DNA of 64,000 nt, taken from the NCBI GenBank assembly GCA_027924645.1, contig BSBN01001484.1, forward strand, positions 496,001 through 560,000. Reading direction: 5' to 3'. The translations under genes and the position numbers were made by a program. The notes below the pieces were generated by a model that was given only the letters and a program-made list of their open reading frames with translations, was not told the origin of the DNA and did no database searches. Source of the DNA: Cunninghamia lanceolata (taxonomy: Eukaryota; Streptophyta; Pinopsida; Cupressales; Cupressaceae). Shown here piece after piece: positions 1 through 11,810 of this stretch (the first letter of the stretch is position 1; every line of letters begins with the position of its first letter).

Positions 1-541
1 TTAAATATATACAAGGAACATTGGATTATGGTCTTTGGTATTCTAGACATTCTGACTTTACTCTGACAGTGTATACAGATGCTGATTGGGCTGGCAGTCT
101 TGATGATAGGAAGAGTACTTCTGGTGGTTCATTTTTTCTTGGTGGAAGACTCATTTTGTGGCATAGCAAAAAGCAAGATTCTGTTTCTTTATCTACAACT
201 GAGGCTGAACACATTGCTGCCACTACTTGTTGCACTCAAATCCTCTGGATGGTTCAAACTCTGTGTGATTATAAGGTTGATGTGTCTAAGCCTGTCAAGA
301 TTTTATGCGACAATGTTAGTGCAATCAATATATCTAAGAATTCTGTGATGCACTCTCATACCAAGCATATTGATAGTAGATGTCACTTTCTTCATGATAA
401 AGTTCTTCTCAATGATGTTATCCTGGATTATGTTTCTTTCTTGATCAAGTGCCTGACATTTTCACTAAGCCACTTCCCAGAGCCGTGTTTGAGGGTCTCT
501 GGGATAAGCTTGGGGTTCTCTCCTTTTCTTCTTTGCATTAA
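1..541 (+). pseudogene. Ty1/copia pol 3' end (RNase H), frameshifted
   Basis: C-terminal part of a copia polyprotein; the rest lies left of the window. Visible RNase H landmarks are TDADWAG near base 80, the STSGG block, SLSTTEAEH near 190-212, a CDN motif near 308 and the SKTKH-type segment near 355. Near base 430 the frame shifts, and the typical copia ending (DIFTKPLPR...LWDKLGV) continues in another frame to a stop at 539-541. It closely resembles the end of the nearly intact Sirevirus pol at 26502-30656, so Sirevirus-type copia is the best assignment. RNase H removes the RNA strand during reverse transcription. The frameshift makes this copy non-functional. Confidence 0.9.
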
Positions 542-1211
542 AATTTCTCCGCTCTTGGACTCAGGGGGAGATGCTTGGATATTTCTATGTTCTATTGATA
601 AATCTTCTTCATGAGCCAGTCATGTTTTTTTTGGCATGATCTTTGTGTTTCTGATTCTAGCTATCATGTTTTAATTGTTACTCTTGGACTCTTTTCCAGT
701 GGTGTTGCTAGCAATGACATTTATCTCTTCAATTGTTGCTTCTGGAGGACCTTGACAGTCAACATGTTCTTCTTGTTGTTTTTTGGATTGGGTTTCTAGT
801 CAACCTTACAAGTTTCTTCTTCCTACCTTTGGCCTTGTTGTCAAAAGGGGGAGAGAATGTGTTTCAATGGTATGGTGAGTATGGTATTTCCAATGGTATG
901 GTGAGTATGGTATTAATTGTATGGCATTAGTAGAATCTGGAAACTAGAAAGTTGCTATTATAATCTGGAATTGTTATTGGTAAATCTAGAAACTGGAAAG
1001 TTGCTATTGGTATCTGAAATTCAGTATCTGGATTTGGGATCTGGTATTGCTATTGGTATTTGTGTTGGAACTGCTACTATTGGTGTTTTCTGTTGGTATT
1101 TTTTTGTTTCAGCTTTCTGATCTCATATTGAGATGTATCTGCACTATGGATCTTGTATGTTGTGCAGTTTGAATGTTGTGCGGTTTGACATCAATGCCAA
1201 AGGGGGAGTTT
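542..1211 (+). other. 3' untranslated region of the first copia element with polypurine tracts
   Basis: Non-coding stretch between the pol stop and the 3' LTR. It holds two purine tracts of the form CAAA(A)GGGGGAG, at 842-853 and 1198-1208; the second sits directly before the LTR start and is the likely plus-strand primer. Between them is low-complexity sequence rich in GGTAT and CTGGAAA words (about 870-1090). No gene is seen. Confidence 0.75.
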
Positions 1212-2811
1212 TGTTAACCCCAGTTGGCATTTTTGGCAGTGATGTCAAAAGTGGTAACGTGTTTTTATAAATTTATGAGTCTTGGCATAAGGTAAGGATA
1301 TGAAGTCATATAAAGTATGCTATCTTCTCTACTTGGCAAAAAGTGTTCGAATGACATCTCCTAGTAATTCTTTGCGGGCCTTGATTTAGAGTGAACACAT
1401 GTTAATGTTTATTGATTGAACTGATATTGTTAAGAGACTAGGATATTCTTTTTGCTGCTTTGACCAGTTGAAATGTCATTTCACTCTTCTGAGCGGTCAT
1501 TTCTCCTTTGTATTTCAAAGCCCTCTTTAGGGCAAACTGGAACAACCAGTTAAAAGTATCAAAGCATTTGTATCTCTATTTTTTAGGCACTTCATTTCAT
1601 TATTGCTTTGCATTGCATAGGGTTTGTATTATAATCATGAAAGAACATGAAAGGGGTCTGTTGAATCTACATGGAAGTTTAAGGGTTGACTTCTTAAAGT
1701 GCAGTTTGGCTGTTATCATGAGTGTGCAGGGTAAAAGCTGGTTGATTCTTTTTGGTCTGTCTGAGGTATCTCTAGCAATGATCAATCAAGATTCTGTGAT
1801 TTGGCATCTCAACTTGTGGTTGTTAGTGTATTTGTAAGTATGATCTAAAGGCTTTATCTTTTCTGCAGAATTTATTTTAGATCTGGCAAATAAATCTGTC
1901 AAGGGTTTTTGAGAAATACAATCTCTTTATGGTTTGTATTTCTGAATGGCACTTTACAACTCTATTTGTTTTTGTATACATTTTTCAGTGGGGATTGTTC
2001 TTCTGAAATGGCATTTTTTTGTTTGCACAAAAATGTTTGTTTATTCCATCGGCTATATGGGATTTTTTATAAATGATGTTGGTCGTTATTGTTTTTGAAA
2101 CCCTAGGGTTTCGCTTGGGTAATCAGCAGTTGAACTTTGTAACCCTAGTAAGGGTTAACAGTTACATATCACTTCTCCTTCGAATAGTTTCTACTTTTAT
2201 GAACAAAAAGAACAATGTTGTTTATTCAGTTGAAGGACACAATTGTAAAACTGTCGATTGGTTTTTATTTCAATTTTTTAGGTTTTTGGAACTGCCTACA
2301 GTTGAATGTCTTTGGAAGGAATATAATCAGATGTATATAAAAGATATAGTGTAAATGATGTGTGTGCATTTTTTGTGTGTCCTGCACATACATTGTTGGC
2401 AGTATATGTTCTTAAGTGAAACAAAGTATTCCTCTATATGAAAATATCTTCAAACATTTGTAATTTTTAATATGCCAGTGAGGCATAGTAATCAGTGAGA
2501 TTTTTAAGCCAGTGAGGCATTTTTTTGAGTGGTTTTATGCCCGGGGCTTTCCACTTAGGACAAATCTCTGTGTCTTTATTTTCTGTGGTATGTTTTTGAT
2601 CTGTTGTCAAATATTTCAGTTTTCATACTTGCATCTTATCTTACTAGTTCAATTTTAATGACACTGTACATCTGAATTCAGTTGAACTTAATTGTGTGGA
2701 ATATAAGTTTGCAATATTATTCATACAAGTCTGCAAAATTATTTTGTATGTGCAAAAATTTGTCTAAATATTGATTCACCCCCCCCTCTCAGTATCTCTA
2801 CCGCTCTAACA
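1212..2811 (+). repeat. 3' LTR of the first copia element (1600 bp)
   Basis: It starts TGTTAACCCC right after a polypurine tract and ends in TAACA, giving 5-bp terminal inverted repeats TGTTA/TAACA. The 3' end has the same arrangement as the other Sirevirus-like LTRs here: AGTGA-loop hairpins at 2471-2518, an AGTGG/CCACT stem at 2528-2555, and a C-rich loop enclosed by ATATTGA/TCAGTAT at 2768-2795. The partner 5' LTR is outside the window, so no target duplication can be checked. Confidence 0.85.
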
Positions 2812-4800
2812 CAAGTTACAGAAAATCGACAACAGGTAAGGCCTAGTTCGGGAATGGTACCTACCTGTCATGTAGACTACCATCCCCGAAGGGTGCAAAT
2901 ATGTAAGCCAAAAAATCACACACTGCCTCCACGAGGACCCCTATGATGATTCAAATCCTTGTCACATACATGTAAGTGTGAAAATAAATCCTTTCGGTAG
3001 CAGGCCTCTTGATGGCGTGTCGTCTTTTCTTATTTTATGTCATTTTTGCTTTGTCGATTCTCCTTCTTCCCCGTTTGCGATGCTTTTCGACACTTGTCAA
3101 CTTGCATTTTTTGGCTTTCGACCTTGATCCTAAGCCTTGTGAGTGTCTTGTAGGTGAGTTTTCACCTCTCCCCTTTGTATTTCGTCTAATTCACCTCATA
3201 GAAGCCTTCTAGAGGTCCCCCGACCCATCTCTCACTATCAGTTTTCAATTTTGACCAACCAATCCAAATCTCCCCCTATTATTTCTAGATCCCCACTAGG
3301 GATCCTGAAGATGCAAGTGGAGATTTGGATTCTTCCACATGACTGACCTATTTCTTGATGTAGAAATCATCCTTTTCCTCCCCTATACCTTCTGCCATCC
3401 TAAATTTCTGTATTCTATACTTTTGATCCCGGATCTCCCCGGGCGACCCATGATCTCCCTGGACAACCTTGTTTGATGAAGGTGGTAGCCCTGTCATCTT
3501 TTGACCCATGGAAAAACTCAAGTTTCTCTCGTGTTTTTGCTCTGTTTTCGCCCATTTTTCTTTCTGTTTGCATGAGTTTTGATCCTTGATATAGAGTTAA
3601 CTATTTCATGCACCCACACATGCATAATTAGCTCTATTTAATCTCAAATGAACTCTCTAATCAATATCATGCATTCCCTCACCTCCATTTCCTCTTTAGT
3701 GATAAGCTATCATTGCTTCATCACTCTCTAATTAGCTGAGTTCACTGGGCAATCAATCCAGTTCACTCCCCAATCAATCCTTTTTAACTCTTTAATCAAT
3801 TGAGTTAACTTCTCAATCAATTCCACCTCTCATCCCTTCTTCTAACCTATAAATACCCCTCACCTCTTCATTATTTTCAAGGTTGAGCAAGTTGGAGAAT
3901 ACTCTTCTCATCTTCACAATCTTTTTCAAGCTTCTTCATAGGCCTTTGAGCCTCTTTCTTCTTTTCTTTCATTATTTTTCTAAAGCTTCAAATCTTTCAT
4001 TGTTTCATAGCTCTAAAGCTCTTCCAAGGAGGCAAATTCATTGTGCACCATCTCTTGCCAAGTTTGCTCTCCAACCTAGCATTCATATGCTCATACATGA
4101 CGTAAGTGCCTTTTACTTTCTTTTGTTTCAATCAAGAAATGCTATGTTGCTCAATTCTTTGCCATTGTGCTCAATTCAAAGCTCACATCGAGCTAATACA
4201 AGCTTCACAAAAGCTTCTCTTTGCTTCTTCAGGTCATTTTATTGTCAAGAGGTTCACCTGCTGCCACAAAAGGATTTGAGGTTGCCTATACAAGGATACT
4301 GAGGGTAGTGGAGTCAACAAATCTTCATCTCTTTTAGGTTCTTTCATTGCTTTCATAGTAATTAGATAATCACATTGCTCTTGGGAATAGTAACATTTTG
4401 CTTTTTCCTTGATAGATTAGATCTTGCATGCTAGATTAATTGTTTTTACATTCCTAGATCTACTTTGTTAGAAAAAGCATCTTTCCTTTCCATAGATTAG
4501 ATTGCATTGTAAATACCAAAAACCCATAAAAACACAGATTAAACTTTGCATTTGAAAAGACATATAGGATTGCATACATATTTCTTTCATAGATCAGAAG
4601 CATTTTCCTTTCCAAAATACTCTAAAAATACCAAAAAGACGTTTTGCATGTTATCATTTAGTTTGCATTCATATAGATCTATTAAAATAGACAACATTGC
4701 AAACCCTTGATTCCATCATGTGGTAACCACAGTTAAACAAAGTCAAAACCCTAGATCTAGTTAGAGTTAGCAATTATACGATTCCCTCTATCCTGATTCA
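2812..4800 (+). other. Unassigned, LTR-like region with a TATA box
   Basis: No convincing gene. A TATA-type box (CTATAAATACCCC) at about 3848-3860 is followed by a pyrimidine-rich stretch, as in the U3/R part of many plant LTRs. No matching second LTR and no recognisable primer-binding site was found, so a Ty3-type LTR is only a possibility. An open frame at 3883-4302 is rich in Phe, Leu and Ser and looks like chance translation of CT-rich DNA. Confidence 0.3.
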
Positions 4801-4803
4801 CAG

Positions 4804-5112
4804 ATGTGTTTAGGAGTACGAGGAGAGTGGGTAAGGACTATTAGTGACGAGATCGAGGAGTTGCATCTGCAATCGCAACAACAGACACACATTCCACCAC
4901 AAGAAGATCCATTTGTTCTCTTTTTGATTGAAGAAATTAGGCAATTACGACTACACAAAGCATTTCTCAAGGACATAGAAATAGTAGAAGCCATCATCGA
5001 AAACAACCGTTTGCCCACACAAAGGTGGAATTCAAGGAATCCAAATAGAAGAAGAGAGACTAGTGACACTTCGGGTCATAGGGTTATCTCAACTACCACA
5101 TCAATTGAGTGA
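4804..5112 (+). pseudogene. Short gag-like ORF of unknown origin
   Basis: An open frame of about 100 codons beginning MCLGVRGEWV, acidic and Gln-rich at first (EEL, QSQQQT, EDPF) and then basic (RWNSRNPNRRR). This composition fits the N-terminus of a Ty3-type gag following the LTR-like region to the left, but no gag domain or zinc knuckle follows. After 5113 the sequence turns more GC-rich and frames break. It could also be chance. I do not recognise it. Confidence 0.25.
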
Positions 5113-5334
5113 AACATACAACAAAACACACAACAACAAAGGCCACAGAACTTGCCGACTTCCCTTAGCGAAGTCCAACTCTCCAATGAGCCAGACCCCC
5201 ACCGTCTCGCCTCCTCTCGACTGGCTACTTCCACACGATCGAGAGTGACATGGTGGATCACCCCATGGCAAGGAGGGAAAGGGTCCGTGTGCGTGCTGAA
5301 ATATGACCCGACAGCCCCAGGCAACTGGAGTCAC
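5113..5334. other. Short GC-richer stretch, origin unknown
   Basis: About 220 bp with more CG dinucleotides than its surroundings, between the gag-like ORF and the ORF-X remnant. Short overlapping frames exist on both strands but none resembles a known domain. It probably marks a rearrangement junction. Confidence 0.3.
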
Positions 5335-6078
5335 GATTTCAAGCGTAGAGTCTCTGGTACAGAAATTTAAATTGGTATCAATTGTGAAAGCAAAGGCACA
5401 AGATGAAATTTTGAAGTCACACATATAGGACAGTGAATTGATTGGTGAGGCATCCATCATTTTGGAGAAGTTGATGCCATCATATCATAAGGACACTTCA
5501 ATGTCTTCAATAAATCAACTCAAGGGACTTATAAACTCTGTAAGTATGCATTTTGAATCTTTTGAAAAGTTTGTTGAAACAAAAGTGAAGAAAGAGTTTG
5601 ATGAGAAAAGATTAGCTGAGTTGAAGTCCATGTTAGCAAATGATAAAACTCCATTGGACATTGGAATAAAAAATATACAGAGTGTCATCAAAGAAGCTGT
5701 GACTTATACAAATTTTGTGTATCATGGTCGGAAGTCACAGAGAAGTTAGGAGAAAAGATCAAGGATCTGGAACTGCAATTGACAAATATCTCTAAGTCAT
5801 TTGACCCTGCAGTTGAGTCAATAAGTTGCAAAGAGATGCAAGTTATCAAAATTCACAATGATTTACGTGATTTAATGATTAAGAGGGACCAAATGAAAAA
5901 TAGAATGTGTCAATTAAGAGGATTGATAAGTCCCCAAATAGATTCAATGAATAATTTTGTAGAAGAAGCCTTGAAAGTAAAAGCATTAATTGATAGACCT
6001 TTAGACGTACAAAAGGAAAAAAAATTAGTTTTTCTGGTAAATGGTCACAACCAAATTTTGGAAAGATCTAAGAAATGA
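5335..6078 (+). pseudogene. ORF-X remnant, C-terminal part (non-retroviral ORF in an LTR element)
   Basis: The translation aligns by eye over about 230 residues with the C-terminal part of the ORF-X at 38707-42101. Shared stretches include the LKSH...ELIG/ELLG segment, ILEKLMPSY versus ILEKLLPSY, HFESFEKFVE in both, the IKNIQS/IKSVQN region, and NRMC..(R/W)GLI(S/A)P near the end. An in-frame stop at about 5428-5430 and a frame break near 5750-5780 disrupt it. A 3' region with polypurine tracts and then an LTR follow, in the position where pol would end in an autonomous element. Function unknown; the surviving part is helical and charged, as in coiled-coil proteins. The N-terminal part is missing, so the element is 5' truncated. 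Confidence 0.7.
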
Positions 6079-6341
6079 TGGGATGAAGAGATTATACAAT
6101 TAAAGATTATGTACAAGGCTATTCTTTCACCTACAACTAATTAAGTTAAAGATTGTATGTGTACATATGCGGCAGAGTATGACAGTTTTGTAGTTTTGAC
6201 AAAATTTTGACCCTTGTACATACATCTTTACCATTGATGTCAAAGGGGGAGAAGAAGATCAGTTAAAAATGGGCAAACATCTAGGGGGGAGCATACAATC
6301 ATTTTTCACTAAGTGTTGCAACCAATGTCAAAGGAGGAGAT
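6079..6341 (+). other. 3' untranslated region with three polypurine tracts
   Basis: Purine tracts occur at 6241-6251 (CAAAGGGGGAG), 6282-6291 (TAGGGGGGAG) and 6329-6341 (CAAAGGAGGAGAT); the last abuts the LTR. The text between them matches the corresponding part of the element at 35912-43465, including the words TTTTTCACTAAGTGTT just before the final tract. Confidence 0.75.
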
Positions 6342-7632
6342 TGTTGGCAAGAGACACTACTCTCATGAATGATTGAATGTTGTCATTGATGGCAACAAAG
6401 AAAGGAGATTTCATCGGCATGGCAAAGAGACTTTACTCCGGAAGGACAAATGGCTAAGTATGGGCTGTATACATGATACAGTGTAAATGACAGTGTTTGT
6501 GTCAGTACGCCTCCACAGTTTAAGATATTTATATGCAGTTCAGGTATGTCAGTCATAGATACTTGTTGATCACATGATCCAGTGTTCAAGTTCTAATTTC
6601 CTCCGAAAGTCATATTGCAAAATATCTAAGTCTAGGTGAACAGACTAAAGACAGGAACAGTGCATAGTACCAGAGTAAAAGGGTCTTCATTCCTTTGTTG
6701 TTGCATATTTCATCCAGTTCAGAAGGTATAATAAGAAGTCCAGAATGAATATTGGTTATGAATCTTTGAGTCTCATTGGTCCACAGTGAGAGTTATGATG
6801 TGACAGATGAATTGGTCAAGCATGTTCTTGAGAGACAAGCCGACAAGCATGTTAGATCTTTATGCAGAGAAGATATATTGGTTGAACAATCAATCTAAGT
6901 GGTTGAATGATTGGTGCCAACCTAAATGAAGAATATCGAATGATTGTTTGGGTCCACATTGCAGATTGTGCACAAGTTCAAGCAAAGAAGATATAAAATG
7001 TGTATACACGGTTCATTTTTGGCGTGCTGACCTAACTATGAGTTAAATCTTGTAGCGGATATATATACTCGATGAATTTCAGTGTTGGGAAGGAGTGACA
7101 TGATGTGATGTGTGTGAATTCAATGGGTATACAATCTAAAGCAGAGTTGTAATCATAAAAAGATAGTAAGGGCAGAAGAGCAGAGTTTATATAGAGCAGA
7201 GCAGAAAAAGTAGAGTAGTCATTATGAATACTTTTGAGTCTATATATTAAACTGTAAATGGAACTGTACCCCAGCATTTTGTAGTAGTCATCTCTTGGCA
7301 ATGAGCCTATCCTTCTTCTATCTTCTTTTCTCTTGGCAATGAGCCTATTGCAGTGAGCACTTCTTGGACAGTGAGCCCCAGGGCAGTGAGCCTTCATGTA
7401 ATTTGGTATTGTTATCATAATATATTATGAGTTAACACTCATCGTGGTTTTTCTCTTTTTGGGTTTTCCACGTAAAAATCATGGTGTCTATGTGTTGTCT
7501 TTATGGTTGTTGTTCTTATGTTTATTCTACTTTCATGTTATGTTATTTGGTAATTAGATTAAGGAACAACAAAATAAGTGGTTTTGTAGAATACTGATTC
7601 ACCCCCCCTCTCAGTATTCTTTATGTTCAACA
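6342..7632 (+). repeat. 3' LTR of the 5'-truncated ORF-X element (1291 bp)
   Basis: TGTTG at the start and CAACA at the end form 5-bp inverted termini. The first 60 bp (TGTTGGCAAGAGACACTACT onward) match the LTRs of the element at 35912-43465, so both belong to one family. Inside are a TATA-like run at about 7060-7068, AGTGA/AATGA-loop hairpins at 7297-7393, a CGTGG/CCACG stem at 7443-7472 and a perfect 10-bp stem (7588-7597 with 7611-7620) around the C-rich loop. The base after the LTR lies inside the Tekay-like 5' LTR. Confidence 0.85.
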
Positions 7633-10600
7633 TTATATCTGTAGCATAGTAAACTATGCAGGCCGAAAGGCCAAGTGTGATGGTTATATCGTACATAGTA
7701 TACAATGTGGTAAACAAGGGCAGGCCGAAAGCCATGTAGTTGGTATTAAACACCAAGCATAGATTAAGAAAATCAAGCTAAGGCTAATTGTATAAATTTA
7801 TATTCTTTCTCAGTCCTATAATGTTCAATTCTTGGTGTGGGACAGGCCGAAGAATGAGAATAGGTCTCTGTAATAAGGTAGAGGTAAGGCTGGGATGTGT
7901 TGATATAACCATTAGCTAACTAGATCAACCATGAATTATATATATTCTTAGTCATGTAATTCAGACGCTGAACTATTTAGAACTTCGATGAAAGCATAAG
8001 AGTCAAGTTGTGTATGATTAAGAAAGTTTAGACATTGATAGATTCATTTTTCATAGTGGATTATACGTCTGAGTTTTGATGTTTAATCAAACATCTTTGT
8101 GATAGACATTCACATATTTTAGTGCATATATATATAGTGATATTGATATTAATATTAGTGAGTGCAAGATCATGATGGGTCAAACACTACCCCTAAGTGG
8201 CAATGTAAATGTGAAAAACAGACTTAAATAACTCCATGTCAAAAATTGAATGAGTTATCTACATAATCTAGAAATAAGGTAGTAATAAAATTTGTAATAA
8301 ATTGAATGTAGTTTATGGGCTACTACTTTTTGTTTGAAATTTTGAAAAATAGTTTGGTGAAAATTGGATATTTCAATGAAGCACTACTAAGATTTTCAAA
8401 AAAAACATAAAAAGTATGTGTCATTCCAGCCAACCTAAGTATGAGAAAATGATAATATTTTTCCTCCATGATTTGGATTTAACTAAAGGACACATGAGCG
8501 GATGTGACACATATTTTTTTTAATTTTTTAAGTAAATAAATAATTATTTATGAATTTCTTACTGTGACTTTTCAAAATATTAAAAATTAATTTTCCAGCC
8601 AACCTAACTTGGTCAAAAATATATGAAAATAAAAAAATTTAAATTTTAATGTATACCCAATAAATCCTAGAATATGATGCATCTTTTGGATTTAAAAAAG
8701 GATTAATATGTTGAAAGTTATGGATGTTTTTCAATATGTATATTTATCAGGAAATCAGACATAGTGTATGTAGAAAATTAATAATAATTACATATTAAAA
8801 TTATTATGATGCATATATTATATTTTTAGAATCTTAATAGCTTCCTCTATAAACAATTTTTATTTGATTAAATTTAGTTACAAAAAGTTCTGTCAGCTTC
8901 AAGGATGAAATTGTAGAAAATTTTAGGAACACTAAATGGGTGGTTTTGCAAGTTTCTTTGGTAAGTTTTGGGACTCCCACTTGCCTAAATATGAGGTAAT
9001 CCCAATGCATTTTTGGAAGGAATCCATATTTGAGCTAGAAATATTAACACCCTTTCCATCCAAATCTAAATATTAGTCTAAATGTTTGCACTTTTCATCT
9101 AGCAAGTTTTTTCTCCATTGCCACTATTTGGCCCATCATGATCTTGCATTCACCTAAGAACACCTATTATAGTGATATAATATCACATATGCATTCTATA
9201 ACAATGATAAGTGTTATCATTATATTCAAAGGATGTTATTTATAAGTTCATAACCTTTCTATATCGAAATTCAACGGACTTAGAAGACTAAGAGGTCTAA
9301 AATATTGTTTTATTTCTATTTTAGACTCAAACCTATTTAATTGGAAAAATTGAACTTAGTCTTAGAGTACTTAACTAACATTAAGTTCTTATACGAATGA
9401 GGATGTACCTTGTGTATTGTGTTCATATGTCATATTAGAAATGTGAAATTCTAACAATGCCTAAGTGGTCAAGAGAAGACTAGAGGTTTTCGTTTCTATG
9501 ATTATATTATTATAAACTTTTACTTTTGAGAAAACAAGAGTACTTGTTATATCAATGTATTGGGTTAGACAATTAAAAAACCCTAGAATCAACCCAAAAG
9601 GGTTTAGATAACTTGAAAACTCTCAAGTCGGTTATGACATTGATTTAGTGTATTGTATATTATGGTCGACAGTAAAAGGGTCGAGAAACCATAGATTAAG
9701 ATATTATAATTAGAAATCTAGTGTAAGAAGCTTTTTGATAAAGTTTAATGATTTCTTGTTAGAGTCATAACATGACATATAGCATAAGAATGCTTAATCT
9801 TTGAGTCGATGAGTAGAATGACAGGAAGTCATAAACTCTGATGTTTGCAAGAATGCAATGAAGGACTCAATAAAAGGTTAAATATTCTAAACCTATACAT
9901 TGTATATATCCTAGATTTAAGATTAAATTCTAAGTCAGACTGACTAGGAATTAATCTTAGCCAAGAAAATTTATCTCTAGAATTACTAGTCAAACAAATC
10001 AACTGGAGGATGAGATAGTTTCCAAGTCAAGTTAGAGGTGTGTGAACAGACAACTATGTTTATTGCAAATGTCTATATATATAGAAAATTTGGCCAAAGT
10101 GATGCATTTGTCTCTGCATGCATTAGTTGGTTCACAGTGTCTAGGTGGTGTGACCTATCAAAATGATCATACTTAGCTAGAAGATTGTCTAGAGTTGTAT
10201 GGTCAATTGAGTTACATAAGACACAACACTAGGACTTAGATGGCAACCTGTTGGTTCCATATGTCTATATTCTTCATGAAAGGTAGGGCCACTTCCAAGA
10301 AGGAAGTCATGCGGGGACCGCCAATCTGTGGTTGAAGGTAAAGCACTCGGATGATGCTCTCCCTCTATAGCAGAAGACTCACCGAGACTTGTGAGACAGA
10401 TATCAAAATTCTAGATGTAGTACACTATATGTTATGACTTAAGATGTAAAAGTACATTCTTTTTGCCAAGTGCAACATATTTGTAAATGTAAAGTGAAAT
10501 GTTTTCACTATGATTTATCTTTGAATATATTGTATTTTAGGGTTGGAAAATATTTAGAAAAGATATGCTTTTATTTCATTGTAATTAAACAAATGATAAA

Positions 10601-10690
10601 AAAAGATTTTTTACTCATGTTTATCATGTTCTTTTACTTTCTTAGTAAATTGTGTGTGTAATTTCTAGTAATATGAGATGGCATGTTACA
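7633..10690 (+). repeat. Truncated 5' LTR of the Tekay-like element
   Basis: From CTGTAGCATAGTAAACTATG near 7640 the sequence is collinear with the 3' LTR from about 16941, ending GGCATGTTACA at 10690. Minus the insert at 8158-9153 it is about 2.06 kb, close to the 2.07 kb of the matching 3' LTR segment. The first 1.67 kb of the LTR is absent: it stops where the upstream ORF-X element's LTR ends. No gene is seen in it. Confidence 0.85.
8158..9153. mobile_element. Non-autonomous DNA transposon with terminal inverted repeats (~1 kb)
   Basis: The left end reads GTGAGTGCAAGATCATGATG and the reverse complement of the right end reads GTGAATGCAAGATCATGATG. Both continue with GGTCAAA/GGCCAAA and, after a few bases, AGTGGCAATG, giving roughly 45-bp imperfect terminal inverted repeats. 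The equivalent point of the 3' LTR (about 17465) is empty, so this is an insertion. The interior is AT-rich, has no ORF, and repeats the phrase CCAGCCAACCTAA (about 8427 and 8595). A target duplication is not clear; TTA/TAA is possible. Superfamily undetermined. Confidence 0.8.
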
Positions 10691-10740
10691 TAAACTTGAA
10701 CAAATCATGAAGATAGTCAAGGAGAGTCAAATCCCTCCAA

Positions 10741-11810
10741 AAATCTAATGACTAAGTTGGATCAAATTTTAACCATGTTGAATGAAACCAAGGAGAGGCT
10801 TGGAAACCTAGAATAAGAAGTTAGGGGTCAAGGCATATCTGAAGGAGAAAAAGAGGACTTGCATCAAGGGGATGATGATTATGTCCATGAACTTAGTAAC
10901 CATAGTGAACAAAGAGAGGATGTTGATAAGACTAAATCTCAAGAAGAAAGGAAAAATAGACTTGCCTCAGAACTATCTAGAGATATGAAAAATGTGACAC
11001 CACCCAAGTTCGATGGAAGAGTAAGTGGTGATGCTGCAGAAGCTTGGTTGATAGAGATGGAAAAGTATTTTGAGATAAGAAATTACTCTAAGATAACCAA
11101 GGTAGTTTGGGACCTGCCTACTAGTTGACAGGTGAAGCGTCCACTTGGTGGATGAACAAGAAAATGGAACTAGGACTAAGTTCTCTAAGTTTAACCTAGG
11201 AGCAATTTCTGGTCATTTTTTGCCAAAGATGGTTACCACAACTTTTCTTTGACCAAAAGATAACAAATTTTTAGAATCTGAGACAAGGAGAAATGTCAGT
11301 AGTTGAATATTGGGAAAAGTTCACTCGTCTCCTGAAGTATGTGCCACAATATCAAAAAGATGAAGGGTTTAGAATTAGGAAATTCATCATGGGTCTGAAT
11401 GCCTAGATAGGTGGAGAAGTGGATGTGCATGGTCCTACCACTATGGACCAAGTTTATGAGAAGGAAATCAAACAAGAGCAAAAATTGAAGTCAATTTCTG
11501 CATATCGCGAGAGGAGTCACAAGCGGTCTAATAAGACACCAGATTTTCAACCTTTCAAGAAAAGGAATGGAAAACAAGATGTGATTAAGAAAGGTGACAA
11601 GGGTTTTAGAAATAAAGTGAATGGACCCGGAAATGAGAAGAAGAATAACAATTTTTGAAAGAATGATTCTAGCAAATCTATAGAAAAGCAAGGACCTCCT
11701 AGAGGATGTTTCTCTTGTGGTGGAGATCATTACACAAATCAATATCCAACCAAGAACCAAGGAGTTCAACAACATAGTAACACATTACCTACCCAACAAG
11801 TAGTTTTTCA
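10741..11810 (+). pseudogene. Tekay-like gag, broken
   Basis: Gag forms the retrotransposon capsid and binds the RNA. A basic and acidic N-terminal part leads to the Ty3 gag core motif PPKFDG..SGDAAEAWLIEMEKYF at about 11005-11075. A basic tail (RSHKRSNK, PFKKRNG) follows at 11500-11600, then a zinc knuckle at about 11707-11748 reading CFSCGGDHYTNQY, in which the last Cys is replaced by Tyr. Stop codons and frame changes occur near 10815, 11128, 11403 and 11656, so no intact product is possible. Confidence 0.8.

Noticed and set aside
1508..1837. Open frame of about 109 codons inside the first LTR
   Set aside because: It lies wholly within LTR sequence, has no domain and overlaps an antisense frame; chance frame.
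3883..4302. Open frame of 139 codons, Leu/Phe/Ser-rich
   Set aside because: Translation of CT-rich DNA just after a TATA box; no domain, no homologous copy in the window. Kept only as part of an LTR-like region.
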